Shown here: positions 8,151 to 16,746 of the stretch, piece after piece
Position numbering within the stretch: position 1 is the stretch's first letter
Layout: every line of letters starts with the position of its first letter
NCBI RefSeq assembly: GCF_000280905.1
Contig: NZ_ALAP01000018.1
Coordinates: 124,001 to 188,000 of the forward strand
Direction of reading: 5' to 3'
DNA length: 64,000 nucleotides
Source: Streptomyces sp. AA1529
GTDB lineage: Bacteria; Actinomycetota; Actinomycetes; Streptomycetales; Streptomycetaceae
Notes under the pieces: model-generated
The model's database searches: none
What the model saw: the letters and a program-made list of their open reading frames with translations, nothing else
Told to the model about the DNA's origin: nothing
Program-made: the position numbers and the translations under genes

Positions 8151-8838
8151 GGCTCTTCGTTCCTTGGTGCGGGTGCGGGTGCGGGTGCGGAAGGGTGTTC
8201 GCGGGGGCGTCCCCCGAGGTGTCGGCGGCAGCCGCGTACCCGGCGGGGTCGGCCAGCCGCATCACGAGCGCGTCGGTGCCGGTGGGCTGGTAGTAGCCGC
8301 GCCGGATGCCGATGGGGACGAAACCGAAGCGCTCGTACAGGCGCTGCGCGGGCGCGTTGTCCACCCGCACCTCCAGCAGCACCTCGGCGCACTCGAAGTC
8401 CGTGGCGGCCCGCAGCAGCGCCCGCAGCAGCCGCGCGCCGAGGCCGGTGCCCCGATGGCCGGGCAGCACGCCGATGGTCTGGATGTCCCCCGTGCCGCCG
8501 ACAGCCGCCAGACCGCCGTAGCCGACGAGGCGGCCCGCCGGTTCCGCCGCCGCGGCCGGGGCCGCCTCCTCGGCGACCAGGTACCGCCGGGTGGCGTCCG
8601 CTCCCCGTGCGTGCGCCAGCTCGGACCAGAACATCCCGGCCGACCAGGCGTCCTCGGGAAAGAGCCGCTGCTCCAGCGCGAGCACGGGCTCGATGTCCCA
8701 CCAGCGCATCTCGCGCAGTCCGACGCGGCTCTCCCCGCCCTCCGCGCCGCCCGCGCGCGCGGGGCCGGAACCGCGGCCGACGGCGGCGCCGGCCACGTCG
8801 TCCGGAGCGTGGCCGGCGGCTCGGTCGGCGGCGCTCAC
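8143..8838 (-). CDS. rimI: Ribosomal protein S18 alanine N-acetyltransferase RimI (GNAT)
   Basis: The GNAT core is clear from [22 protein letters not shown] through [20 protein letters not shown] (the acetyl-CoA loop) to [19 protein letters not shown], the family's usual end. The GTG at 8838 is chosen because it overlaps the tsaB stop (GTGA), giving 231 aa. The ATG at 8709 would give 188 aa and matches the conserved start better, so the first 43 residues may be untranslated. The protein ends in a Pro-His run (PHPHPHPH) encoded by four GGTGCG hexamers at 8166-8189. Order tsaB-rimI-tsaD is the common bacterial arrangement. Confidence 0.9.
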   Translation of the reverse strand: MSAADRAAGHAPDDVAGAAVGRGSGPARAGGAEGGESRVGLREMRWWDIEPVLALEQRLFPEDAWSAGMFWSELAHARGADATRRYLVAEEAAPAAAAEPAGRLVGYGGLAAVGGTGDIQTIGVLPGHRGTGLGARLLRALLRAATDFECAEVLLEVRVDNAPAQRLYERFGFVPIGIRRGYYQPTGTDALVMRLADPAGYAAAADTSGDAPANTLPHPHPHPHQGTKSHG

Positions 8839-9509
8839 CGCGGGGTGACCACCTTGTAGTTGGCGGGCACCTGCGCGTCGGGGCGCCGCAGATACAGCGG
8901 ACGCGGCGGCAGCAGCTCCTCGCCCCGGGCCAGCCGCTCGGCCGCGAGCCGGGCGAGGGCCGCGGCCGACTGGTCGGCGGGCAGGTCGTGGCGCACGCCC
9001 CGGAAGACCGACTCGTACAGCACCGCGCCCGCGCCGACCGCGGGCAGTGCGCCGATCCCCTCCTCGCCGGCCTCGATCTCCGCGGGCCGGTCCACGGCCG
9101 GGTCGGTGCTGCGGGTGCGCGCGTCGGCGTACCGGGCCCAGTAGACCTCCTTGCGGCGCGCGTCGGTGGCGACGACGAACGGCTCGGCCAGGCCCGAGGC
9201 GTACGCGATGCCGTCGAGCGTGCACACGCCGTGCACCCGCTGGCCCAGCGCCGCCGCGAACGCCTCCGCGGTCGCCAGACCGACCCGCAGTCCGGTGTAG
9301 GGGCCCGGTCCGACGCCGACCACCACGTCGGTGACCTCCGCCAGCTTCCGGCCCGCCTCCGCCAGCACCGCGTCCACGCAGGGCAGCAGCAGTTCGCCGT
9401 GGCGGCGGGCGTCGACCTGGTGGGCGGCGGCGAGCGTGCGGTCGCCGTCCGCGTCGTGGAGTGCGACGGTGACGGCGGGTGTGGCGGTATCCAGCGCGAG
9501 CATCAACAC
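8835..9509 (-). CDS. tsaB: tRNA threonylcarbamoyladenosine biosynthesis protein TsaB
   Basis: 224 aa, an inactive ASKHA paralogue that scaffolds TsaD in the t6A-forming complex. Recognised from LMLALDTATPAVTVAL at the start and VGVGPGPYTGLRVGLATA. The start is GTG 9509 or ATG 9503, two codons apart. The end overlaps the rimI start (GTGA), giving a tight tsaB-rimI-tsaD unit. It is probably transcribed with the DUF2993 gene upstream or from the 129-bp gap between them. Confidence 0.94.
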   Translation of the reverse strand: MLMLALDTATPAVTVALHDADGDRTLAAAHQVDARRHGELLLPCVDAVLAEAGRKLAEVTDVVVGVGPGPYTGLRVGLATAEAFAAALGQRVHGVCTLDGIAYASGLAEPFVVATDARRKEVYWARYADARTRSTDPAVDRPAEIEAGEEGIGALPAVGAGAVLYESVFRGVRHDLPADQSAAALARLAAERLARGEELLPPRPLYLRRPDAQVPANYKVVTPR

Positions 9510-9638
9510 CCGACCAGCCTACGGCGCCCGCACGGCCCGCTCTCACCCGCGCGGGCCCGCCGCCCCCTGCCGGGCGGCCGGGACGTGCCGTACACCACAG
9601 AGCTCCACCCGGTGCGTCGGTGATGCGGCAGCGGTAGG

Positions 9639-11297
9639 TCAGCGGTGCGGCACCGGGTGCATCGCCGCGTTCCCGCGCCCGTCGGCGCCATTGCCGCGCC
9701 CGTCGGTGCCCCCGTGCGCCCCGGCCTCCCGCCGGTGGCCGGGGGCTTCCCGCCGCGCGTTCTTCCGGTCGCTGCTGCCGTCGGTGTCTGCCGTGGCGTT
9801 TCCCCCGTTCGTGGCTCCCTCGCCGAACGGGACATCGGTGCCGGTCAGCTCGGCGCGGATGCCCTCCTCGGCCACCGAGATGCCGCGCAGCCGCACGTCA
9901 CCGGGGAGGTCGGGCAGCCTGACGCGGAGGGCGAGCTTGTCCGCGAGCTTCGGCTCCTCGAGCTTCTCCAGGGCCGCCACCAGGGCCGGATCGATCCCCG
10001 CCTTCTCCAGCAGCTTCGGATGCCGCACGGCGACATCGAGCAGATTGAGACGCATCACCTTGTCCACGAAGTCCGGTGTGCCCGTCACCCGGCTCAGCTC
10101 CCGGTCGCTGTGCCGGGCCTGCCGGGCCTGCTCCGGCGTCATGCCGAACCGCCGCGCGATGGACCGCACCCCGAACAGGGCGCGAGCCTTGTCGCGGTCC
10201 TGCCGGATGCGCTCGGCCAGCGGACGGGCGAGCCGCAGCCCGGCCTCCTCGCCGGTGCCCGGGGTGAAGCTGAACAGCTCGGGCACGACCAGCCGCATGT
10301 CGTCCACCGTGGTGCCCACGCCGTGATCACCGGTACGGGCGAGGTGGGCGCGCGCCCGCACCTTGACCTCGGTGTCCGCGACGGGCAGCGCGCCCGCCGC
10401 CAGCACGGTGTGCGTACCGCCCGGGGTGAACGTCACCTGCGAGGTGCCCAGTTCCCGGTCGAGGTCGTCGAAGTCGAGCAGCACGTCGCCCTTCATCCGG
10501 CCCAGCACCGCACCGCGGACGGAGGAGGGCGCGTCGCCGATGATCCGCACGTCCTTGACCCGGCCGCTGACCTGGGCCACCGAGACCCGGCCCGCGGGCA
10601 CATCGGGAATCGCCACCTCCACATCGTCCAGCCGGTTCCGCGCCACCTGGGTGAGGAAGGGGAAGCCGTCGATGTGCACTTCGGGGCGGGCGTGCAGCTT
10701 CAGCGCGCTCTGGACCTGGTCGGCGGCCTTGCCCTCGGCGTAGAGCGCGGCCCACCGGTCGGCGACGCCGAGGAACGCCAGCAGTGCGCAGCAGACGACG
10801 CCGAGCTTGACGGTGCGGGACAGCCGGGAGCGGCGACGCCTGCGGACGGCCCGCAGATACGGCATCCGGTCCTCGTAGGCGGGCTCGTCGTGGTCGGAGC
10901 GCAGACCGAGGCCCCGCAATCCGCCCTCGTACGGCTCCTCGGCACCGGAGGCAGCCCCGGACCCGGCCACGCCATACCCCGTGTACCCCGGGTATCCGCC
11001 GTACCCGCCGTACCCGCCGTCCGCGCTCCCCGCGCCGTCCCCGAGCGCCTCGTACGGGTTGGGGGCGGGGGTGCCGGACGGAGCCGTGTCCGGCGGGGCC
11101 GGCGACGCCAGTTCGTCGTAGGGGTTGGCCGGGGCGTGGGGGTGCTCCGGCCCGGCGCCCCGCCCCTGGGGGCCGTCCACGCGCCGGCCGGCCGGGGACC
11201 GCTCCCGGTGCACCCGGAACTGGCCCTGCTGGTCCTGGGGTTCGGGAACTTTCGGTATGGGGGTTGTGGAGTTTGTCGATGAACCGTGGGGGGTCAT
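9639..11297 (-). CDS. DUF2993 (LmeA-like) membrane-anchored lipid-binding-type protein
   Basis: The N-terminal 130 residues are Pro/Gly/Tyr-rich and cytoplasmic. They are followed by a basic patch and one transmembrane helix (VKLGVVCCALLAFLGVADRW). The extracytoplasmic domain (DGFPFLTQVARNRLDDVEVAIPDVP, VSGRVKDVRIIG, ISVAEEGIRAELTGTDV) has the alternating strands of DUF2993, whose mycobacterial member LmeA acts in periplasmic lipomannan maturation. The C-terminal 50 residues are low-complexity. ATG 11297 gives 552 aa; an in-frame TTG at 11315 has a better-placed GGAG. The true start is uncertain. Confidence 0.8.
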   Translation of the reverse strand: MTPHGSSTNSTTPIPKVPEPQDQQGQFRVHRERSPAGRRVDGPQGRGAGPEHPHAPANPYDELASPAPPDTAPSGTPAPNPYEALGDGAGSADGGYGGYGGYPGYTGYGVAGSGAASGAEEPYEGGLRGLGLRSDHDEPAYEDRMPYLRAVRRRRRSRLSRTVKLGVVCCALLAFLGVADRWAALYAEGKAADQVQSALKLHARPEVHIDGFPFLTQVARNRLDDVEVAIPDVPAGRVSVAQVSGRVKDVRIIGDAPSSVRGAVLGRMKGDVLLDFDDLDRELGTSQVTFTPGGTHTVLAAGALPVADTEVKVRARAHLARTGDHGVGTTVDDMRLVVPELFSFTPGTGEEAGLRLARPLAERIRQDRDKARALFGVRSIARRFGMTPEQARQARHSDRELSRVTGTPDFVDKVMRLNLLDVAVRHPKLLEKAGIDPALVAALEKLEEPKLADKLALRVRLPDLPGDVRLRGISVAEEGIRAELTGTDVPFGEGATNGGNATADTDGSSDRKNARREAPGHRREAGAHGGTDGRGNGADGRGNAAMHPVPHR

Positions 11298-11531
11298 CGG
11301 CTTATGCGAACACAAGCGCGGACGTTACTCCAAGCTCCTCCCCCCACCGCCCGGTCCTCCCCGCCACCGTCGCCCCGGCGTTCCTCCTCCCCCACCGCCC
11401 ACCGGCCCTGTGCTCCGCCCCGAACCGGGCGCGGCACGCCTGCTGCTACCGTCGACCCGAGGTCGGCTCCCGGACGGGACGGACGGCAGTCCGCCGCAGG
11501 AGCCCGCGGGCAGGAGAGGTGGCAGCGCACG

Positions 11532-12107
11532 GTGGCACGCAGCAGCGGCAGCAGCGCCGGGGTGATCGTGGCCGGGCTGACGGCGGCGGCACTCGCCGTG
11601 GTCGGCTTCTTCGCATACCAGGCGTCGGCCGCCCAGGACCGCTCCGAGAAACCGTCAGCGGCGAAGTCGGCCAAGCCCTCCCCCGGCGCCTCGGACGGGA
11701 AGAACCGCACCCCCGCCGAGCCGGACACCGCGCTGCCCGGCGACTCCGGCCGGGGCCATCGCGTCGTCTACGCGCTGAAGCGGCAGCGGGTGTGGCTGGT
11801 CGGCAAGAACGGCAAGGCCGGCAGGACCTTCGAGGTCTTCCCCAGCACCGTCGACCCCGAGCCGGGCGCCTACAAGGTCACCTCGCGCGCCTCCCATGTG
11901 ACCGGCTCGGACGGCGTCCCGGTCGAGAACGTGGTGCGGTTCGCCGACGTGGACGGTGTCACGGTCGGCTTCAGCGCGGCGCTCGACGGCTCGACGCCGG
12001 AGCCGGACGCCTCCCGCAGGACGGGCGGCATCCGCGAGAAGCGCACCGACGGTGAGGCGCTGTGGTTGCACGCGCCCATCGGGACCCGCGTCGTGGTGGT
12101 GCGCTAG
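11532..12107 (+). CDS. Membrane-anchored L,D-transpeptidase-like protein lacking the catalytic Cys
   Basis: 191 aa. GTG 11532 follows AGGAGAGG. One transmembrane helix (AGVIVAGLTAAALAVVGFFA) is followed by a Lys/Pro/Ser linker and a C-terminal domain starting HRVVYALKRQRVWLV. Its strand order and the end GGIREKRTDGEALWLHAPIGTRVVVV resemble the YkuD L,D-transpeptidase fold, where the matching site normally reads SHGCxR. Here the Cys is Ile and no HG pair is present, so it is unlikely to crosslink peptidoglycan. It may bind cell wall or regulate active LDTs (inference). It is divergent from the DUF2993 gene. Confidence 0.72.
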   Translation: MARSSGSSAGVIVAGLTAAALAVVGFFAYQASAAQDRSEKPSAAKSAKPSPGASDGKNRTPAEPDTALPGDSGRGHRVVYALKRQRVWLVGKNGKAGRTFEVFPSTVDPEPGAYKVTSRASHVTGSDGVPVENVVRFADVDGVTVGFSAALDGSTPEPDASRRTGGIREKRTDGEALWLHAPIGTRVVVVR

Positions 12108-12241
12108 CCGGCCCCGTTCGCCGTTCGCCCCGTCGCGGTGTCCTGGAGTGCCGGGACACGGGCCGCCGCGGGACCATTCGCACCCGCGGAGTGCGGCCCC
12201 CGGTCACGTACGGACACGGCGGCCGCTTGCGGACACAGCCC

Positions 12242-12454
12242 TCAGCGGTCCGCGGACGGCGCCCGCTCGGCCGGGCCGGTCTCCTCGTCGGGAGTGCCGG
12301 CGTCCGAGGGCGGGCTGGAGACGGCGGCCGCGGCGGCGCAGGACGCGAGCAGTTCGCTCATGGGCGGCGTGCCGTGCGGGTGTCCACCGGCGGACGCCGA
12401 CTCGTCCCGCGCAGGCGCGTGCGGCGCCCGCTGCTGAGACTGCTGTGCGGTCAT
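12242..12454 (-). CDS. Small hypothetical protein (70 aa) downstream of an iron-box-like site
   Basis: The start is set by a strong GGAGGAG 5 nt before ATG 12454. The protein is Ala/Pro/Ser-rich with one moderately hydrophobic stretch (MSELLASCAAAAAVSS, containing one Cys) and an acidic tail. No domain was recognised. It lies between tsaE and the LDT-like gene with its own upstream region carrying an iron-box-like palindrome (12498-12511), so it may be iron-regulated. The stretch from 12108 to 12241 downstream of it holds nothing recognisable. Confidence 0.6.
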   Translation of the reverse strand: MTAQQSQQRAPHAPARDESASAGGHPHGTPPMSELLASCAAAAAVSSPPSDAGTPDEETGPAERAPSADR

Positions 12455-12497
12455 GGCTCCTCCAGGGGCGTCGGCACGGTGGCCGCGAGGCCTACAC

Positions 12498-12511
12498 TTA
12501 GGCATACCTAA
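12498..12511. promoter_or_regulatory. Iron-box-like palindrome (DmdR/IdeR-type)
   Basis: TTAGGCATACCTAA reads as a near-palindrome. The extended 19-bp site on the minus strand shares about 12 positions with the actinobacterial DmdR/IdeR consensus (TTAGGTTAGGCTAACCTAA). It sits 44-57 nt upstream of the 70-aa ORF, where an operator would overlap the promoter. Binding is inferred. Confidence 0.5.
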
Positions 12512-12563
12512 CCGTGCTCTCACCTCCCATGGGACCACGGTCCGCGCCGACCGCGCAACATCT

Positions 12564-12582
12564 TGCCGACACCGTGTCGGCA
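12564..12582. promoter_or_regulatory. 19-bp perfect palindrome TGCCGACACCGTGTCGGCA
   Basis: Two 9-bp arms around a single central base, between the tsaE stop and the iron-box-like site. It could be a dimeric operator for the small gene, or, read as RNA with a 5-nt loop, the tsaE terminator. There is no T-tract, so the choice is open. Confidence 0.45.
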
Positions 12583-12613
12583 CGCCGGGGCGCCCGGACC
12601 GGGCGCCGGGCGG

Positions 12614-13276
12614 CTACCCGAGAGCTCCGAGGTCCTCGGCGGCCCAGCGCGGTCCGACCCCCACGAGGGTGACCGTCCGCACGTCCTCGGCCGCCTCCGG
12701 CCCGGTGTCGCCGACGCCTTCGCCGGAGGGCGCGGCACCCTCGCCGGGCGGGGCGTCCTGGCCCGTCGCACGGGTGAGGACGACGTGCAGCCGCTGCTCG
12801 GTGAGCTCCTCGACCTTGCCCTCGCCCCACTCCACGACGACCACCGAATCCGGCAGCGAGACGTCCAGATCCAGGTCCTCCATCTCCTCCAGTCCGCCGC
12901 CCAGCCGGTAGGCGTCCACATGCACCAGCGGCGGGCCGTCCGCCAGCGGCGGGTGCACCCGGGCGATGACGAAGGTGGGCGAGGTCACGGCGCCGCGCAC
13001 CCCCAGGCCCTCGCCCAGGCCGCGCGTCAAGGTGGTCTTCCCGGCGCCGAGTTCACCCGTCAGGAGGACGAGGTCACCGGCGCGCAGCAGTCCGGCCAGC
13101 CGCAGGCCGAGCGCCCGCATGGCGTCGGCCGTGGGCACGGTGAAGGTGGTCTCGTTGCGCGGGGCGCCCGCCGCCCCGCCGGTGCTGCCGGTGCTGCCGG
13201 TGCCGTCAGCGCCGGTGCGGTCGCCGGGAGGAGCCTGCGGAGGCGGAGCGGGATGCTGGTCGTGCGGTGCTTCCAT
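12614..13276 (-). CDS. tsaE: tRNA threonylcarbamoyladenosine biosynthesis ATPase TsaE
   Basis: 220 aa. P-loop GELGAGKTT at residues 74-82, then a Switch-like TSPTFVIARV and the HVDAYRL and VVVEWGE motifs of TsaE, the ATPase that resets the TsaBD complex in t6A synthesis. The first 40 residues are a disordered Pro/Gly extension. After residue about 175 there is a low-complexity insert before the conserved C-terminal VTLVGVGPRW. The gene overlaps the 3' end of the alpha/beta hydrolase gene by 71 bp, so the two are translationally linked. Confidence 0.94.
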   Translation of the reverse strand: MEAPHDQHPAPPPQAPPGDRTGADGTGSTGSTGGAAGAPRNETTFTVPTADAMRALGLRLAGLLRAGDLVLLTGELGAGKTTLTRGLGEGLGVRGAVTSPTFVIARVHPPLADGPPLVHVDAYRLGGGLEEMEDLDLDVSLPDSVVVVEWGEGKVEELTEQRLHVVLTRATGQDAPPGEGAAPSGEGVGDTGPEAAEDVRTVTLVGVGPRWAAEDLGALG

Positions 13277-14603
13277 GGGTCCGGATGGTACGCGCCAGCA
13301 ACTCGGCCAGCTGCTCGTTCACCGGCTCCGGACGCTCCAGCATGGCCAGGTGCCCGGTCGCCTCCAGGAGCACGTACGCGGCGCCCGGCAGTGCCACCAC
13401 GATCCGCTCGCTGTGCTCGCTCGGCGTCATCAGGTCGCGGTCCCCGGCCAGCACCAGCGCCGGGCGGTCGGCGAACGCGGCCAGCGCGGCGGTCTTCTCG
13501 TGCTCGGCGAAGGCGGGATAGAACTCCGCGACGACATCCACCGGCACGGATTCGATCAGCCGCTCCGCGAACCGCGCCACCCCCGGGTCCACCTCGCGGG
13601 GGCTGCCGAACGAGTACCGCTTGACCACCCCGGCGAACAGGTCGGCGGTGACCCGGCGGCCGCGCTCGACCAGTTCGGACTGGGCCGCCAGCGCGCGGAG
13701 CACCCCCGGCACCACCCGGCGCACGGTGCGCACCCCGGCGGCCGGCAGCCCGTAGGTCACCTCGCCGAGCCCGCCCGCGCTGGTGCCCAGCAGCGCCACG
13801 CCCGCGACGCGCTCTTCGACGTACTCCGGGTACTGCTCGGCCAGGGCCATCAGCGTCATCCCGCCCATCGAATGCCCCACCAGCACCACCGGCCCCTCGG
13901 GTGCGGCGGCGTCGAGGACGGCCTTCAGATCGCGTCCCAGCAGATCGATGGAGACCGGCTCGCCGGCCGCGGCCCGCGCCGAGCGGCCGTGGCTGCGCTG
14001 GTCCCAGTAGACGCATCGGACGGCGCCGCGCAGCGCGGCCCGCTGGAAGTGCCACACGTCCTGGCTGAGGCAGTAGCCGTGCGAGAACACCACGGTCAGC
14101 GGCGCGCTGCCGGTGCCGCCCCGGCCCCGCACCAGCTCCACCAGCCGCGACCAGTACCCGGCCACCGGCCCGGCAGCGCCCTCGGCCGCGTCCCGGCCGG
14201 GCCGCGCTGCCGACTCCGCCCCGGGCAGCGGGACCGGGCTGACCGCGGGGCCGCCCAGCCCGTCGCCGGACCCGGGGGCGGGCGCCGCGGGGCCCGTGCG
14301 CGGGAGCGGGAAGTCGGCGGGCTCGTCGACCTCGTAGTACAGCTCCGTGCCGTCCGCGGCCCGGACCCGGCCGGGGGTCCCCCGCAGCGTGCCGTACGGC
14401 CCCGCGGCATCGAGCGCCAGCCGCGCCTTGCGGCGTACGGAACGGTGCACGGTGAGGCGTTCGAGCGCGACCCCGGCCGCGACGGCGCCGAGGGCGGCGC
14501 CCGCGACTCCCGCCCGGCGGGGCCAGCCCGCGCCCCCGGAGGCGCCGGACGCGCTGCCGTCGACCGCCCCGACCGCGTCCCGTGTGCTGCTGCCGTCGCT
14601 CAT
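13206..14603 (-). CDS. Alpha/beta hydrolase, membrane-associated (465 aa)
   Basis: A hydrophobic N-terminal segment (residues about 29-48) suggests membrane anchoring. The hydrolase core follows: FSHGYCLSQDVWHFQ (oxyanion loop), DQRSHGRS, nucleophile Ser245 in GHSMGG, an acidic residue in LAGDRD, and the His in TGHLAML. A low-complexity insert (residues 100-150) separates the first strands. The substrate is unknown. It lies between alr and tsaE on the same strand, an arrangement usual in streptomycetes, and was probably transcribed with them. Confidence 0.85.
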   Translation of the reverse strand: MSDGSSTRDAVGAVDGSASGASGGAGWPRRAGVAGAALGAVAAGVALERLTVHRSVRRKARLALDAAGPYGTLRGTPGRVRAADGTELYYEVDEPADFPLPRTGPAAPAPGSGDGLGGPAVSPVPLPGAESAARPGRDAAEGAAGPVAGYWSRLVELVRGRGGTGSAPLTVVFSHGYCLSQDVWHFQRAALRGAVRCVYWDQRSHGRSARAAAGEPVSIDLLGRDLKAVLDAAAPEGPVVLVGHSMGGMTLMALAEQYPEYVEERVAGVALLGTSAGGLGEVTYGLPAAGVRTVRRVVPGVLRALAAQSELVERGRRVTADLFAGVVKRYSFGSPREVDPGVARFAERLIESVPVDVVAEFYPAFAEHEKTAALAAFADRPALVLAGDRDLMTPSEHSERIVVALPGAAYVLLEATGHLAMLERPEPVNEQLAELLARTIRTHGSTARPASRSASAGSSRRPHRR

Positions 14604-14685
14604 GCCGCCCCCGTCCGTCCCGTACGCGCGGTTCCGTCCCGTCCGTCACCGGTGTCCGCGGCCGACCGCCGTGCCGCTGCCCGGC

Positions 14686-15993
14686 TCAGCCCTCGGCCTG
14701 CTCATTGGCGTATACCCGGGGTACCCGTGCGCTGATCCGGGTGACGATCTCGTAGGAGATGGTGCCCGCGGCGCGGGCCCAGTCCTCGGCGGTCGGCTCG
14801 CCCCCGTCGCCGGGGCCGAAGAGGACGGCGCGGTCGCCCGCCGCCGCCGCGTCGCCGCCCAGGTCGACGACGAACTGGTCCATGGCCACCGTGCCGGCGA
14901 CCGTGCGCCACTTCCCGGCGACCAGCACCGGACCGGCCCCGGACGCGTGCCGCGGCAGGCCGTCGCCGTAGCCGAGCGGAACCAGCCCCAGGGTCGTCTC
15001 GCCCGGGGTGGTGTAGGCGTGCCCGTAGCCGACCCCGTGGCCGCCGGGCACCTGCTTGACCAGCGCCAGCGAGGCGCTGAGCGTCATCGCCGGGCGCAGC
15101 CCGAGGCTGTCGGCCGTACCGACCTCCGGCGACGGCGAGAGGCCGTAGACCGAGACCCCGGTACGGACGAGGTCGAAGTGGGACTCGGGCAGGGTGAGGG
15201 TCGCGGGGGAGTTCGCGTGGTGCCGCACCTCGGGGTCGAGCCCGGCGCGCTCCGCGACCGCGACGGCCTCCCGGAAGGCGTCGAGCTGCGCGGCGTTGGC
15301 GGGGTGGCCCGGTTCGTCGGCGCAGGCGAAGTGCGCCCACACCCCGGTCACCCGCAGCGCGCCCTCCGCCTCGGCCGCCCGCGCCGCCGCCACCAACCGC
15401 GGCCAGTCGGCGGGCTGGCAGCCGTTGCGCCCGAGCCCGGTGTCCACCTTCAGCTGCACCCGCGCGGTGCGTCCGGCCGCGCGGGCCGCCGCCACGATCT
15501 CCTCCAGCGCCCAGTGGCTGCTCGCCGAGACGTCGATGTCCCGTTCGACGGCCTCCTGCCACGGCCCGCCCGGCGTCCACAGCCAGCACATCAGCCGGCC
15601 GGTGTCCCCGGCGTCCCGCAGCGCGAAGGCCTCCTGCGGGGTGGCGGCCCCCAGCCAGCCGGCCCCGGCCTGCCGTGCGGCCCGGGCACAGCGCACCGCA
15701 CCGTGCCCGTAGCCGTCCGACTTGACCACGGCCATCAGCTCGGCCCGCGGCGCGTAGCCGCGCAGGGCCCGCACGTTGTCCCGCACGGCGCCGAGATCGA
15801 TCTCGGCGCACGCCCGGCCGGGTGCGGCGGGGGCCCCGCCGGGACGGGGGGCGGAGGCCGACGCGCCCGGGTGGGGCGGGGGTCCGCTCCCGCCGCGCTC
15901 GGCAGCTCCGCGTCCGGCGGCGGCGTCTTCGGCGGCGTCCGCGCCGGGGACGGGCAGGTGGGTGGGGTGGGACACCTGTGGCACGTCGTTCAC
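14686..15993 (-). CDS. alr: Alanine racemase
   Basis: A PLP-dependent fold-type III enzyme that makes D-alanine for peptidoglycan. The PLP lysine is in ELMAVVKSDGYGHG (Lys91 from this start). The catalytic Tyr is in GVGYGHAY. NSPATL and the GTVAMDQFVVDLG loop are also family signatures. GTG 15993 gives 435 aa, about 50 longer than usual. The first 60 residues are low-complexity and the conserved part begins at ACAEIDLGAV, so a later GTG (15984 or 15975) is possible. The alpha/beta hydrolase and tsaE follow. Confidence 0.94.
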   Translation of the reverse strand: MNDVPQVSHPTHLPVPGADAAEDAAAGRGAAERGGSGPPPHPGASASAPRPGGAPAAPGRACAEIDLGAVRDNVRALRGYAPRAELMAVVKSDGYGHGAVRCARAARQAGAGWLGAATPQEAFALRDAGDTGRLMCWLWTPGGPWQEAVERDIDVSASSHWALEEIVAAARAAGRTARVQLKVDTGLGRNGCQPADWPRLVAAARAAEAEGALRVTGVWAHFACADEPGHPANAAQLDAFREAVAVAERAGLDPEVRHHANSPATLTLPESHFDLVRTGVSVYGLSPSPEVGTADSLGLRPAMTLSASLALVKQVPGGHGVGYGHAYTTPGETTLGLVPLGYGDGLPRHASGAGPVLVAGKWRTVAGTVAMDQFVVDLGGDAAAAGDRAVLFGPGDGGEPTAEDWARAAGTISYEIVTRISARVPRVYANEQAEG

Positions 15994-16030
15994 GGGTTCA
16001 GTGTCGCAGGTGCCCGGATCGGCGGGGCCC

Positions 16031-16588
16031 TCAGTAGCCGGTCGCACCGTCGATGCGTTCGCGCAGCAGGTCGGCGTGGCCGCAGTGGCGCGCGTACTCG
16101 GCGATCTGGTGGAGGAGCACGCGGCGGACCGAGACGGGGTCGCCCGTGCGCGCGTGCGTCCCGGTCGCGTCCAGGTCCCTGGCAGCGACGATCTCGCGGG
16201 AGCGCTCGCACTCCGCACGCCACACCGCCAGCGCCTCGGCCGGGTCGCCCGCCAGGGAGTCGAAGTCCTGGTCGGGGTCGTCGTCCGAGTAGTACAGCAG
16301 CGGCACCTCCTCCCCGGCGAGCTGGATGCGGAACCACCAGCGCTCCACCCCGGCCAGGTGCCGCAGCAGCCCGTGCAGGGTCAGCCCCGAGGGCGGTACC
16401 GCACGCTCCGAGAGCGCCTCGGCAGGCACGCCTGTGCACTTGAGCAGCAGTGTCTCCCGGTAGTGGTCGAGACAGCGGGTCAGCAGCTCCCGCTCGTCGC
16501 CCACCAGCGGCAGCGGTTCCCGTGTGCCGTCCGCCCACGGCACGGAGAAGGCGGTCGGCATCGCGCCCGCGGCGCTCTGTTCGCTCAT
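16031..16588 (-). CDS. DinB-family (DUF664) metal-dependent protein (185 aa)
   Basis: A four-helix bundle with the three-His metal site of DinB/YfiT-like proteins: one His in TLHGLLRHLAGVERWW, two in LLHQIAEYARHCGHADLLRE. Relatives include mycothiol- and bacillithiol-dependent transferases; the substrate here is unknown. ATG 16588 opens at MSEQSAAG. It is divergent from the GNAT gene at 16747, with 158 bp between them that should hold both promoters. Confidence 0.85.
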   Translation of the reverse strand: MSEQSAAGAMPTAFSVPWADGTREPLPLVGDERELLTRCLDHYRETLLLKCTGVPAEALSERAVPPSGLTLHGLLRHLAGVERWWFRIQLAGEEVPLLYYSDDDPDQDFDSLAGDPAEALAVWRAECERSREIVAARDLDATGTHARTGDPVSVRRVLLHQIAEYARHCGHADLLRERIDGATGY

Positions 16589-16746
16589 CTGCGGAGTGTG
16601 GCACCGCCCACCGACAGTGCGGGCCGGCGTCCCCGGCGGCGCCTGCCGGGGACCGGCGGAACCGCCCCGCCGGAGCGCCGGCGCAGGCACCCACGGGGCA
16701 GCGAAAAGGCGTTGCCGGGCTGTGCACGGGTTCGGACAATGGCCCC

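Noticed and set aside
8165..8190. CRISPR-like or satellite array suggested by the GGTGCG repeats
   Set aside because: It is only four hexamers inside the rimI reading frame, with no spacers.
8143..8709. RimI starting at ATG 8709
   Set aside because: Kept only as an alternative: the GTG at 8838 overlaps the tsaB stop in a typical coupled arrangement, though the conserved part does begin at 8709.
7065..9623. An 852-codon plus-strand frame over tsaD, rimI and tsaB
   Set aside because: Antisense shadow of three well-recognised genes; composition is Gly/Arg/Val-rich without motifs.
12564..12582. Calling the TGCCGACACCGTGTCGGCA palindrome a definite terminator of tsaE
   Set aside because: The loop would be only one base in the full palindrome or five with a shorter stem, and there is no U-tract; an operator is equally likely.
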